A stretch of DNA of 64,000 nucleotides, from NCBI RefSeq assembly GCF_905220365.1, contig NC_061135.1:14041501-14105500 (forward strand). The letters run 5' to 3'. The position numbers were made by a program, and so were the translations under genes. This DNA is from Vanessa cardui. Taxonomy: Eukaryota; Arthropoda; Insecta; Lepidoptera; Nymphalidae. The notes beneath the pieces were generated by a model that saw only the letters and a list, made by a program, of their open reading frames with translations, did no database searches and was not told where the DNA came from. This document shows, piece by piece, positions 21,340 through 31,983 of the stretch; the first letter of the stretch is position 1; the number at the start of each line of letters is the position of its first letter.

Positions 21340-22440
21340 TGAATATCGATGTTATTACATCTACAACCTTGTCAATACTTTCGAACGTACGTCAAAGCTT
21401 CCTGAGCATATTCGTGTATATATTCTGGTCTTCCACTGTACGAAGATCTTTGTCCAATATCAGCAGCTACTTTATCATTTGATATTGTATCTCGTAAATA
21501 AATGTACTCTTTGGCTCAGAGTTTTGATTGTTTGTATCAAATGTAGTTTAATCGTTCTTTCTTGACCATAGCGTCAACAATCAATTGTTAAAACAGTTGA
21601 CGACACTTCAGAATATACTTGGATTGATTATCTCTAATCATTATACGATACGCAAAAAAATCCATACAACTAACTCTTAGATGTCACAGAGCTTGTCGTG
21701 TTAATATTTGATACAGTCCGAGATGATATCCATCTTCCGCTGCATAAACATCATTGGATAATCGTAATAATTGTCATACGATTGATATGTTTCAGCGACA
21801 CCTTGATTGTTTGTGTCGCTTAATGATAACAATACCTCGTTTTGTACCGACCACTACAGTTGCGACTTCAGGAGCTACGGCAGCATTAAAATGCCTTTCA
21901 TTCTCTGCATTCAATGGCGTTCTATCTGCGTTGATAATGACTTTGAATCATTTGTTGTTTCTCCTTTTTCATGTTTTCTCTATTCGTTGTAATGCTGATC
22001 GTGCATCGAAGATCAATCTTTTTCTACGTTGTCCATGAAATAAATGTCCACTAGTGAACCAATCATATTATACACTTTAAACGTAGACGCGAAATTATTT
22101 TATTGTACAATATTTGTTGCTCCAAATAATGTCATTTCAAAGCAAGAATTGCAATTTCTAATATGCTTAGGAAATATTCAGACTCCTCAGTAGTTACCGT
22201 AACGTCGATAAGAAGAGGTTCTGGTGGTTTAGCCGTTGTGGTAAATACATTTTGCCAGTGGAGTAGCACTATACCAGCAGTTTATTTTAATCATCATAGC
22301 GTGACAATATGGGCATACTATATTCATTGAACCAATGATCACATCGGGATTTATTGAGATTGGTTCTAGTTCTTGACTTAGTCTGTTTTAATCGTTGATC
22401 ATCATTTCAGTCGTTTGGCTCGCTCCTCAGGTTTGTCAGT
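21340..22440 (-). pseudogene. Degraded Helitron Rep (Helitron_like_N) remnant
   Basis: Read on the minus strand in changing frames. An ORF1-like PEERAKRLKM is followed by remnants of FLKHIRKYNCCFEMTLFGA, YNMIGSLVD and INADRTPLNAENERHFNAAV, then EDGYHLGLYQ, NQSKYILKCRQLF, AKEYIYLRDTISNDK and PEYIHEYAQEALTYVRKY. These match in order the intact blocks of the 16500-17826 segments of the large Helitron. Many stops and frameshifts occur. The Rep catalytic motifs and the whole helicase are missing. The plus-strand open frames at 21754-22038 and 22415-22684 are antisense shadows. Confidence 0.82.
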
Positions 22441-23727
22441 ATCTCTTGATGATGATGCTTATTCGAAGATCATTACGTTGACTTACTGTTTTCTCAAAGT
22501 ATCAACTCTCAAAGTAGAAATTCGGATTATATTTGTTTCTAAACGTATTTATTGTTGGTGTGTTGTTTCCGTAGCTCTTTTGGATGACGCTGTGCATATA
22601 TTGTTGATGTTTGGAACTTTTGTTTCTTCAATGGCATGGTGGTTTCTATTTATACAAATTATTTTATTCAATGATGATCAATGATTTTCATTATTTATTT
22701 CATATTTTATACTTATAGGTTGATCGGCATAGAAATGCATCGTGATACTCGTAAGGGCCATCTGTTGCTTATTTTTAATGATACGGATGAAATAATCACT
22801 TTCTCCGTGAAAAAATACTTGTACGTACTCATTTTCATGACAATCGGTGTAGATATATTTATATCGCAGCGCTAACTGGTGGCAAGTTACATCAATGGGG
22901 ATAGCATAATCTCTTTATTCATTTAATCTTAATGATTGATGAAATAGTTTTTGAGTTTATTGATGACACACAAACATATACACTTTTGTATATAGATAGC
23001 CTATCATTTGCGCAAGCACATGATTTTCCCATATACCAATTTTTTATAAAGATGCACGGTGCATCTGTTCTCGAGTTATAGCAGAACATACAGACAGACA
23101 AAAATGTGAAAAATGGTAAAAATGATGTCAGTCAATCATAAAAAGAATACTTATGACGAATTACGAAAATAAGTGTACAGACAGACTCTAGAGATTTATA
23201 TAGCAGTATAGATTTAGTACTCACGTGCGATAGCTTTATTATTAGCGTATTTCATGTATAACGTTGGTGTTTCTATACCGATTTCTGTGCTTCTTTTTTA
23301 TGGAATAGTTAAGACTGTTAACTTTTTTTAATTTGGGACGATTGAGAGTGTTATAAACGCAGGAATAGACAAATATTATCAGAAAGCTTCGAACTACGAG
23401 GCTATTGGGAGTGACACGTGTTATTGTGAGTCAACCATAAAAGACAGACAAAGGCTGTCATGGGATATTTTTTATATAATTATAAGGAGAACATTTCCGT
23501 AATACACAATTTCTATGTAGCTTTAACAATTAAGGTTGTACACGCGACGGAAGCTTAAAATATGGAGTAGCTTCTCCTGTTTTCCCGACATTTCCCTTCA
23601 CTGCTCTGCTCCTATTGACTGTAGCGTGATGAAAAGTATACTATAACCAGCTCAGGAGTATGAAAAATAATTGTACCAAGTTTCGTTAAAATCCGTCGAG
23701 TAGTTTTTGTTTCTATAACGGATTTTC

Positions 23728-23765
23728 GGTCGATACTGATTGCATTTTTGCAATCAGTATCGACC
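23728..23765. repeat. Perfect 38-nt stem-loop near Helitron 5' end
   Basis: GGTCGATACTGATTGCA, a TTTT loop, then TGCAATCAGTATCGACC: 17 paired bases with no mismatch. It lies 82-120 bp inside the 5' end of the 21006-23847 Helitron. Its perfection in an otherwise decayed element is notable. Confidence 0.92.
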
Positions 23766-23847
23766 CCTTTTCAACCTCTGATAGTTATTTTGGATAAATA
23801 TTTCTTGTACAGAATTGACCTCCCTACAGATTTATTATAAGTATAGA

Positions 23848-24562
23848 TAAATAAAATGTAAACAAATAAGTCTACATTTGCATAAAAGTATTGTTGCCAA
23901 GCAAACCGTTGAATTTTAGCGAAATAAAGCTGCATATTTCAGTATTTTCAAGGTATAATTTTCCACAGCTACCGTTTATAGTGCCGTAATCGTTTGAAGA
24001 GGCAATTTTAGTTGGAGCTTGTTAAGGGGTTAAGAATGCCTTCAATTTCAGCCAATCAGTCACAGATCGACTCGAGAGCGCCCTGGAACTTCAAGTTTGT
24101 ATTGTTATTCGAGTGATTATAATTAAAATATTACGGAAGAATTGTTCACGTTGATGTTTTCTGTAAAATTATAAAAATATATTAGTTATTTAAAATAACA
24201 AATCAATGGTTTTGACTAGAGCTTCTCTAAGACATAAATTAACCAGAGCCCCAAGTGGTACCACTGGTATTCCAAATTTAAATTTTTGTCAAAATGGCAT
24301 GTGTGAACGCGTGTGTGAATTTGCGCCATTGCGCTTTTCCGTCTTAGACCATGACGTCATGATTTGACTAAGCTTTTAACATATGTTACGTACAACAAGA
24401 AATCTTTTGTGTCGTGGTACATATTTCAGGAAACCGCGTAAAGCTATCAGAGTAAATTAGGGGAATCAATATGAAAAATCGATAGTGGTAAGAGCCGTTT
24501 TTATTAAATTTATAGCAGAACTATGGCTGGATAGTATATATGAACTCATTGGATTTAAAACA
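23848..24562. other. Unique DNA with a CRE-like palindrome
   Basis: No coding region supported. ATGACGTCAT at 24351-24360 is a perfect CRE/ATF-type 10-mer palindrome, which can occur by chance. A moderately GC-rich stretch at about 24050-24110 has no other support. Confidence 0.35.
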
Positions 24563-25101
24563 CTAGATATCGCCTGCGGCTTCACTCGTGTTTTAGTGGG
24601 TTGGTTTTCATATGATAGGCAAAAAATAGCTATGTCCTTCCTTGAACTTCAAGTTTGATTCATACCAAATTTCATCAAATTCGGTTCATTGATTTGGTAG
24701 TGAAAGAGCGACAGACAGACAGAGTTACTCCCACATTTATAATACAACAACAACAGCCTGTAAATTCCAACTGCTGGGCAAAAGGCCTCTTCTCCCTTTG
24801 AGGAGAAGCTTTGGAACATATTCCACCACGCTGTTCCAATGCGGGTTGGTGGAATACACATGTGGCAGAATTTATATGAAATTTGTCACATGCAGGTTTC
24901 CTCACGATGTTTTCGAGGAATTATCATCTCGTGCTCAGCGTAGAAAGTATAATAAATATTAAATTACTAAAGACAAATTAAGCACATGAATCAGCGGTGC
25001 TTGCTTGGGTTTGAACTCGCAATCATCGGTTAAGATGCACGCGTTCTAACCACTGGGCCATCTCGACTCATTCTACTCGACATTTATAATACTAGTATAG
25101 A
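24563..25101 (-). mobile_element. Non-autonomous Helitron, family D, split by a SINE
   Basis: Minus-strand copy. The 5' end is TCTATACTAGTATTATAAAT beginning at 25101 (host A before it), and the 3' end is GCGATATCTAG followed by host T at 24562. Internal blocks are GACAGACAGAGTTACTC and CCAAATTTCATCAAATTCGG on the plus strand. A tRNA-derived SINE (24746-25079) is inserted close to its 5' end. No coding capacity. Confidence 0.83.
24746..25079 (-). mobile_element. tRNA-derived SINE with 13-bp target duplication
   Basis: Full-length minus-strand SINE, (TTG)n tail side at 24746. Flanking duplication ACATTTATAATAC at 24733-24745 and 25080-25092. A 17-bp stretch (24924-24940) is inverted relative to other copies, and about 25 extra AT-rich bases follow. 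Open frames at 24649-24861 and 24675-24905 are SINE sequence. Confidence 0.88.
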
Positions 25102-25398
25102 TTATGGAAGCCAACGGATCTCTTAAACCCACATCTGCGCTCAAAGCAATATCGTGTTATAGTTACGTTGTGATAAGGTGGGTACAAATTAAAGGTAGCT
25201 CCAAGTCCAGATCATGCCTGCCTGACTGCCTGATGACCCTGCCTCACGAGACACTTTCAATTCAATCGCTATCGAGGTGTTCGGATGCGAGGTTACATGC
25301 TCGACGATCCGTAAACCGCATAATATAATGTCTAAAACGACAAAATCTTTGATGAAGTAGGTAAATTAAAGACTTGATATGCAATTTTTTTAAATATG
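25102..25398. other. Unique DNA with a 74-residue open frame
   Basis: An open frame at 25104-25328 shows no domain; the segment is slightly GC-rich. No repeat was recognised. Confidence 0.35.
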
Positions 25399-25622
25399 AG
25401 ACAATATCACATACATTACTCTGATCCCAAAGTAAGTAGCTAAAGCACTTGTGTTATGGAAAATCAGAAGCAACGACGGTACCACATTCACCCAGACCCA
25501 AGACAACATAGAAAACTAATGATAATCTGCATTGACTCGGCCGAGAATCGAACCCGGAACCTCGGAGTGGCGTACTCGTGAAAACCGGTGTACACACCAC
25601 TCGACCACGGAGGTCGTCGTCG
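25399..25622 (-). mobile_element. Family F tRNA-derived SINE, copy 1
   Basis: Minus-strand copy. Head: GACCTCCGTGGTCGAGTGG (A-box-like) and GGTTCCGGGTTCGATTCTCG (B-box). Body: TTTTCTATGTTGTCTTGGG and CATAACACAAGTGCTTTAGC. It ends near GTATGTGATATTGTC. The open frame at 25532-25720 runs through its head and is not a gene. Confidence 0.82.
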
Positions 25623-26838
25623 TCGACAATTTGAAACTTGAAATTATTTTTGAAAGTCGGGAAGTTTTATTATTATTGCTTAATAAGGAAGACATACACT
25701 CGGTTACAAGTTCAAGATAACACGATGTATATACGAAGAATATTTATGGAATACATATTATAAAACCTCAGCCAATGACTCGTGGAAAATTGACCAAATG
25801 GCCGATTAATGAACGGTTTGTTCCATGACTTGCCTTAAAAACAAAACATTTGGAAATATAAAATCAATTAATTCTAATATTAAAAGCAGTCCAACTAGCA
25901 CGCAGAATAATGCGAATTGCAAACACGATTTATTTTCATTTACACTTTTCACACTTAATACGTAATGTCGGAGTAATACATTGTAATGCTCCTGTTGTTC
26001 CCACAGCGGCAATTAATAAACCAACTTTGGATTATGGCGCCCTATTAAGGTAAATGATATCAACTTTACTTTAGTTTTCTGTTGAACATTTTAGCGTTTT
26101 GTGTTCAACATCATATAATAATAATTTATTATTCTCCTGACGGAATTTTGGCGACGAAAGTTTTATTTCCCTTTTATTACTACGCGGAAGAATTCTTACC
26201 TTTACCTAAAGCTAGGCCTTGTCATGGCAAGCTTTCTATAATGTACAGATTGTTATTAATTCTACCCCACTACAAGTGGAGAATCATCTGTGTAGAGCAC
26301 AAATATTTGGTAATAAATCGTTTAAAATTTATACTCGTATTTCAATGAAATGAATAATTGACGCAACTGAAGAGCTAGCTGTGCAGCTATAAGTGTTTTT
26401 CAGAAATGCTGCCAAATCCAAAATGAGTTTTTTTCATAGAAAACACAAATTACTTGTATTGGCTCGACCATATACCTGCAGCAGTTCATAATCTGTATAT
26501 GATATTTACAATCCTTTTAATTCAAATATCTAGATTTAAAGTCAGTAATGTGCTAGGTATGTATGGATATCGTGTCGTCGACTAAATTTGCGTTTTTGTA
26601 TGAAAAGTTTAGTTTATGTATCTTAGTAGTCGTAAATTTGTATGTGCTTTGACTTGTGCTTAAAGTTACATTATTTTATTATATTGCCAAATAAGTCTTA
26701 CATAAGCCAATACAGTTTCCACTTTTAAATTAAAACGGAATAGGTTAAGGTAATTAAATAATAATGAATCGATAAGATCAAAGTAAATAAAATTAGTTTT
26801 GTTTTAATTTCTACAGAATAAAAGTAGTGAAACTTTCC

Positions 26839-26860
26839 ACTCGTAGATTAATCTACGAGT
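26839..26860. repeat. Perfect 22-bp palindrome
   Basis: ACTCGTAGATT followed directly by its reverse complement AATCTACGAGT, with no spacer. Confidence 0.93.
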
Positions 26861-27276
26861 TAACTAAACATCATAATATAAGCTGTAATAAATAGATTTA
26901 ATTGCCTTACACATTTAAACAAAAAGTAGACATCTCCGTTTAATGTAAACAGAAATTAGAAATCTGTAAAAAAATATGTTTACCGTTTTTGAATGTTTTC
27001 AATGATGGATATCAATTTTAGGCAATTATTTATATTTTAATAAAAAACACAAATCACCGACGGCGTTGATTCGAAATGCACTCTTTTTATTTATGTCAAA
27101 GATAAATATTTTATCAATTCATGGGAATGTGCCATGTTTTTATCTGAATTTTTTAATGGGATGCATTTTTATAAAAGAAAACCTTTTGTTGATTCATATC
27201 GTGTTAAAAAAAAATGCCTCATGAGATGGTAAAAATCCGACCTAATTTTTAACCATCGACGTAAAAGGCGAGGCCT

Positions 27277-27292
27277 TATATATATATATATA
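27277..27292. repeat. TA dinucleotide repeat
   Basis: Eight TA units, ordinary microsatellite. Confidence 0.85.
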
Positions 27293-27394
27293 GTAAGTTT
27301 AATCTGTATGTGGTATCGCAGTTCCCAAACGGATGAACCGATGAACGACTAAACTGCGCTTGAAAGACAAAAATATTCGAACTTACATAATATA

Positions 27395-27670
27395 TGTGAC
27401 TATGATATTATCCTTGATGTCCGAAAATCCAAAACAGCGCGATTTCTTAGACATTTTCGGCCTCGCACAACCACTTTGTGGAACCAGCTTTAGCCGGCGG
27501 TTTTTCCGAACCGTTACGACACGGGAACCTTCAAGAAAATAGCGTACTCCTTTCTTAAAGGCCGGCAACGCACCTGCAAGCCCCCTGGTGTTGCAGATGT
27601 CCATGGGCGGTGGTAGTCACTTTCTATCAGGTGAGCCTCTTGCTCGTTTTCCACCTATGCCATAAAAACA
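27395..27670 (+). mobile_element. Family C short retroelement, near full length
   Basis: Blocks: CACAACCACTTTGTGGAACC, AAAGGCCGGCAACGCACCTG, GTGTTGCAGATGTCCATGGG and ATCAGGTGAGCCTCTTGCTC, ending ATGCCATAAAAACA. Both open frames here (27360-27542 plus, 27383-27604 minus) are read from the repeat. Confidence 0.8.
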
Positions 27671-28340
27671 AAAATTTTTAGATTTTAGAGTTTATTTTAA
27701 TTAACAACAAGCTCCCGGCTTCACACGAGAGGACATTTTTCCGACATGTTTAACAATATTCGTTCTATTTCAACTTATTTGCACAAAAACCTTAACAAAT
27801 TATTATACCTAAACTTTCTTTATAATCCCTCTTTCTATTAAAGAAAACCGCAAGAAAATCTGTTCAGTTAATTTTGGAGCATATAAACAAATAAATAACA
27901 ATAACAATAGTATATAACAATAGTATATAGATACTGTGATCGTATGACTTTATAGGTGTGCGTTCATTTTAAAATGCCATATAGTTTTTAGCTTAACAAT
28001 TAAATGTTTGAAAAATGGTGATAAAACTTTTCAATTGTGAAAATGTATGATATATTTATAAATACTGTTTGTGCGCTATTTCTGGATTTACTATTAATCC
28101 GATTTATTTGAAACGTTCTATTATTATTTTTTATAGTATTTGAACATATGAAGGCTTTATGAATGTTGATTTGAACATTTTTATATCAGCTCGGTACCAC
28201 CAATTCAACAGATATACATATCTACCAAACAATTATACTTAGTTCTTGTTGCGATCCGGTTTAAAACTCAAACTCCAACTCAAATTGCTTTTTTCAATAT
28301 AGAAGTTTTACACTTTCTTATTGATGTTCAATTGAAACAG
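27671..28340. other. Unique AT-rich DNA
   Basis: Low-complexity AT-rich sequence with a tandem-like CAATAGTATATAACAATAGTATATAG at about 27905-27930. Nothing else seen. Confidence 0.4.
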
Positions 28341-28412
28341 TACCACCGGTTCGGAAAAGAAAATACCCTGAGAAGAACCGGCGAAAGAAACTCAGCGAGT
28401 ATTTTTTTGTCT
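28341..28412 (-). mobile_element. LINE-type 3' tail fragment, family G
   Basis: ACCACCGGTTCGGAAAAG, GAGAAGAACCGGCGAAAG and AAACTCAGCGAGTA match, in inverse, the conserved segment at 34160-34310. Confidence 0.65.
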
Positions 28413-28452
28413 TATGTATTATATAAACAATTTAAATGAAATGAAGTAGCCA

Positions 28453-28710
28453 GTCGAGATGGCCCAGTGAGTCGAGTTGGCCCAGTCGTTAGAACGCGTG
28501 CATCTTAACCGATGATTGTGGGTTCAAACCCAGAAAAGCACCGCTGTTTTATGTGCTTAATTTGTCTTTATAATTCATGTCGTGCTCTGCGGTGAAGGAA
28601 AACATCGTGAGGAAACCTGCATGTGACAAATTTCATAGAAATTCTGCCACATGTGTATTCCACCAACCCGCATTGGAACTGGAACTTGGAACATTGTTGT
28701 TGTTGTTGAC
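28453..28710 (+). mobile_element. tRNA-derived SINE, rearranged, (TTG)n tail
   Basis: The head is partly duplicated (GTCGAGATGGCCCAGTGA then GTCGAGTTGGCCCAGTCG). The B-box is GGGTTCAAACCC. Most of the 3' body is deleted between CATTGGAAC and ACATTGTTGTTGTTGTTGAC. Flanking direct repeat GTAGCCA at 28446-28452 and 28711-28717. Confidence 0.83.
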
Positions 28711-28763
28711 GTAGCCAGGAGGCGATCGTTTAATTCCCAAGTTGTGCTATCAATCATAGCGTA

Positions 28764-28910
28764 GAAAAGCGAGTATGCCAGTGTAACTACATGCACGACA
28801 CAATTATCGACGACAATTGACCATGTCTTTAATGGGTAATATTTTTTACAGCGCAAACGTCTATGGGCGTTCGTGATCACTTACTATCAGATGACCACAT
28901 TGCCCATAGC
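28764..28910 (+). mobile_element. Family B fragment
   Basis: Plus-strand: GCCAGTGTAACTACATGCAC, TATGGGCGTTCGTGATCAC and TTACTATCAGATGACCACAT. Confidence 0.6.
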
Positions 28911-28922
28911 CTATCACATAAT

Positions 28923-29133
28923 TTGTGTTTATAATTCATCTCGTGCTCGGCGGTGAAGGAAAACATCGTGAGGAAACCTGCATGTGTCTAATTTCATCGA
29001 AATTCTGCCACATATGCATTCCACCAACCCGCATTGGAACAGTGTGGTGGAATATATTCAAACCCTCTCCTTAATGGAAGAGGAGGCCTTATCTCAGCAG
29101 TGGGAAATTTACAGGCTACTTTACTTTACTTTA
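28923..29133 (+). mobile_element. tRNA-derived SINE, 5'-truncated, with 12-bp target duplication
   Basis: Lacks the tRNA-like head; starts at GTGTTTATAATTCATCTCG and ends in (TTTAC)n. Flanking duplication CTATCACATAAT at 28911-28922 and 29134-29145. 5' truncation with a TSD indicates target-primed reverse transcription. The 28984-29259 open frame lies in it. Confidence 0.85.
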
Positions 29134-29145
29134 CTATCACATAAT

Positions 29146-29712
29146 AAAAACAACGTAAGTAATCATAAAGTAAGACGTCACAATATATTTACAAAAATAT
29201 TATATGCATATACAATTCATATTGATTATATAATAGAACCAGAAACAAAGATTGTGTAAATACGAAGTGCAAAGGATAATTTGTAACATAAAGTTTCCGT
29301 CTCCGCAAATTCTATTCATCCTTTCGGGCAAGGTGTTCGCTTCTATAATAAATTATGCAAATACTTCTTACTTCGCTAATGATCAAATTTATATCGCATG
29401 CTAGAAAAACGTTTATAAATAAGTATAAGTATTAATACAGAATTTATAATTAAACTGAATTAATGAACCTCATTTATATGATTTGTGATATATAGTATAT
29501 TTTGAAATAATCTACATTCTGAGTAAAGTAAATTATGATTTGATCATTTTTTATTTTCAAATTATGAAATATAAATGTATGACACGTGACATCAGGCAGA
29601 TGCGAAACATCCGAATAAATTAATAAGGTTAATGATTTGATTTAACGATTTATAAATAATTAAACAAAAAATATGGATAAAAATAATTAAATTGGAGTTA
29701 GAGTACCGTACC
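29146..29712. other. Unique AT-rich DNA
   Basis: No coding or repeat feature recognised. Confidence 0.4.
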
Positions 29713-29998
29713 TTTTTTTTTTATTTTTATGGAATAGGTTAGCGGACGAGCATATGGGCCACCTGATGGTAAGTGGTCACCATCACCCATAGACAATGAC
29801 GCTGCTATTCCTTACATCGTCAATGTGCCACCAACCTTGGGAACTAAGATGTTATGTCCCTTGTGCCTGTAGTTACACTGGCTCACTCACCCTTCAAACC
29901 GGAACACAACAATACTGAGTACTGTTATTTGACGGTAGAATAGCTGGTGTGTGGGTGGTACCTACCCAGACGGGCTTGCACAGAGCCCTACCGCCAAG
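29713..29998 (-). mobile_element. Family B short retroelement, full length
   Basis: T-run at left (poly(A) tail of the minus-strand copy), GGAATAGGTTAGCGGACGAG, GGCCACCTGATGGTAAGTGG, GTAGTTACACTGGCTCACTC and GGTACCTACCCAGACGGGC, ending CCCTACCGCCAAG. Confidence 0.85.
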
Positions 29999-31265
29999 AA
30001 TCTTTTCTTATTACCATCGTAACGAAATGTTAGAAAGAATTATGTGCTGCTCAGACATACATGCAAGGGAGGGTCGACGACTTATCTTTGAAGGCATAAG
30101 ATAATGTCATGTCATGTCCTTAGTGGTCACGAGTCCAACAGATGTTTTACATTAAGTCATTATATTGAATTTTTTTTTTTTAATAATACTAGCAATCAAA
30201 AAATACTGATACTCATATTGACACCTCCTTTTACATCACTAGGCGGCCCGTAAACCATTGCGCTATTGACGCTTAATTTATACAAATACAAAATGCGCGC
30301 AAAGCATAAAAAAGCATTAATTTTTTTCATAACACGCAAAAAAATATATAACGTTGAAAAGAACAACACCGTTTAAACGCTTCTGTTTGGTAAGATACGT
30401 TTCGGTCAAGTACAGTCAAGTTCGCTTGGATCAACATTAGTTGTAATATATTTTACTTAATCATTAAAAATATACTATAATCCGTACAAATTCAGGAGAG
30501 CATTTAGTTAACAATAAAATCGTACAAAACATTCAACAAGTACACTCAAATTGAAACTGGTATTCCATTCATTATTGAAAAACTTGTTACAATGAAACGT
30601 TCGGAATGTTATGCGCGGGGTGATTCCAACAAATTTAAGGGAAGTTATACGTTGAATGAATCCAAAAACGTAAAACGAACGTGAAGCCGCGGCACTATAT
30701 TAGTCTCGGGGCGTCGTGTGCCAGGCATTTGTTTTCGCGGAGTAATCTCCGACGACCCGAGGTGCTTCGCCAAACTGATTACGAGTTCAAATTAAGTCGT
30801 AAAGTCGCTTGAATTACTGCACATTAATGTAGGCAACGCTTTTAAAACTGACTTAATGTTATCGTTAAATCTTCCTCATTATTCACGGAGTTAAGATTTG
30901 ACTTGTAATTATCGCGCTGGAAAGGCGATGACGCTTTGTATTATCATTATTTCGTATTTATAAATCAAAACACTCCTATTATAATTGTACACAGATCTAT
31001 AATAACATACCAATGAATATTAGATTTAAATTTTATAGAAATATATATTATCTGTGTTGTTATACACCTGTCATCTTGAGTGATAGAATTCGCAAAAGCG
31101 CGGGAAAAGAAGATTTATAAAAATGGCCGCGCGGTAATGACGGTATGGGTGCACAGCGAGCTAATATTTTAATATATGAAATCTGTTTAATCTAATTAAA
31201 TATAATAAGTATAGAATAAGAACGATAGATCGAGAAAATTAATTAAATATGTCTATGTACATATA
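29999..31265. other. Unique DNA, relatively GC-rich at 30600-30800
   Basis: The 30600-30800 stretch has several CpGs (CGAACGTGAAGCCGCGGC, CGGGGCGTCGTGTG, CCGACGACCCGAGG). It could be conserved non-coding sequence, but no ORF, splice pattern or core promoter is evident. Confidence 0.4.
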
Positions 31266-31563
31266 AGAGTCGAGATGGCCCAGTGGTTAGAACGCGTGCA
31301 TCTCAGCCAATGATTGCGGATTCAAATCCAGGCAAGCACCACTGATTCATGTGCTTAATTTGTCTTTATAATTCATCTCGTGCTCAGCGGTGAAGGAAAA
31401 CATCGTGAGGAAACCTGCATGTGACAAATTTCATAGAAATTCTGCCACATGTGTATTCCACCAATCCGCATTGGAACAGCGTGGTGGAGTATGTTCCAAG
31501 ACCTTCTCCTTAAAGGGAGAAGAGGCCTACAGCCCAGTAGTGGCAATTTACAGGCTGTTGTTG
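31266..31563 (+). mobile_element. tRNA-derived SINE, full length, (TTG) tail
   Basis: GAGTCGAGATGGCCCAGTGG (A-box) and GATTCAAATCC (weakened B-box), complete body, tail TGTTGTTGTA. Possible 9-bp TSD TACATATAA / TACATGTAA with one mismatch. Both overlapping plus-strand open frames and the minus-strand one are SINE sequence. Confidence 0.87.
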
Positions 31564-31983
31564 TATATACATGTAACAGTTTGTATAAAGGTAGAAGAAA
31601 AATGCAGATACAAATCGCGGACGAGTCCAAACGATTCATAATCTACGATTGTTTCGATGTTCATAATGATTGGAATCCATAGCCTTTCCGAACCCCCGAA
31701 CCACGTCGAACACTCTTTGATAACGATTGTGACATTTAATTTTATTTATATAGCGCGTCAAGTGTAAGTTGGCGTGTGGCAAAAACATGTACTATTTTAT
31801 TTGTTTTATTTACCCTTATTAAGAAAACTTACCCAAAATCTATTAAAAATGAAACGTAGAGAATTATTTTCTAGGGAGATATTGGTAAAATAAACAAAAA
31901 AGTGGCAAGACAAAGGGTGTAGCAGGTGCTGCCACAGGAACGCCAAGTTATACTTGACAGTCTGTAAAAAGGAAGGTTAATAA
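31564..31983. other. Unique DNA upstream of a coding-like segment
   Basis: Moderately AT-rich, no repeat recognised. Non-low-complexity segment 31915-31975 lies just before the possible exon. Confidence 0.35.

Larger units (their letters stand above)
21006..23847 (-). mobile_element. Degraded 2.84-kb Helitron with exact ends
   Basis: Minus-strand element. Its 5' end is TCTATACTTATAATAAATC, starting at 23847 with host A before it. Its 3' end has the stem GCCCAGCGAAGCGGGC followed by GGGTATAGCTAG and host T. The plus-strand host site is A21005|T23848, so insertion was at AT with no duplication. The 5' leader contains a perfect 17-bp stem hairpin. Inside is an antisense wreck of ORF1 and Rep, but no helicase. 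Confidence 0.9.
25623..27394. other. Unique AT-rich DNA with a palindrome
   Basis: No gene supported. A perfect 22-bp palindrome lies at 26839-26860 and a TA run at 27277-27292. Near 27290-27370 the segment CCCAAACGGATGAACCGATG resembles a leader of a decayed repeat. Confidence 0.45.

Noticed and set aside
21754..22684. Plus-strand frames in the 21-23 kb region
   Set aside because: They are antisense to the decayed Rep of the minus-strand Helitron.
24351..24360. CRE site ATGACGTCAT as a regulatory element
   Set aside because: A single 10-mer in 64 kb can occur by chance; no promoter context supports it.
31266..31340. tRNA gene in the SINE heads
   Set aside because: A- and B-box-like motifs are present, but the segment continues into the SINE body, lacks a paired acceptor stem, and recurs many times.
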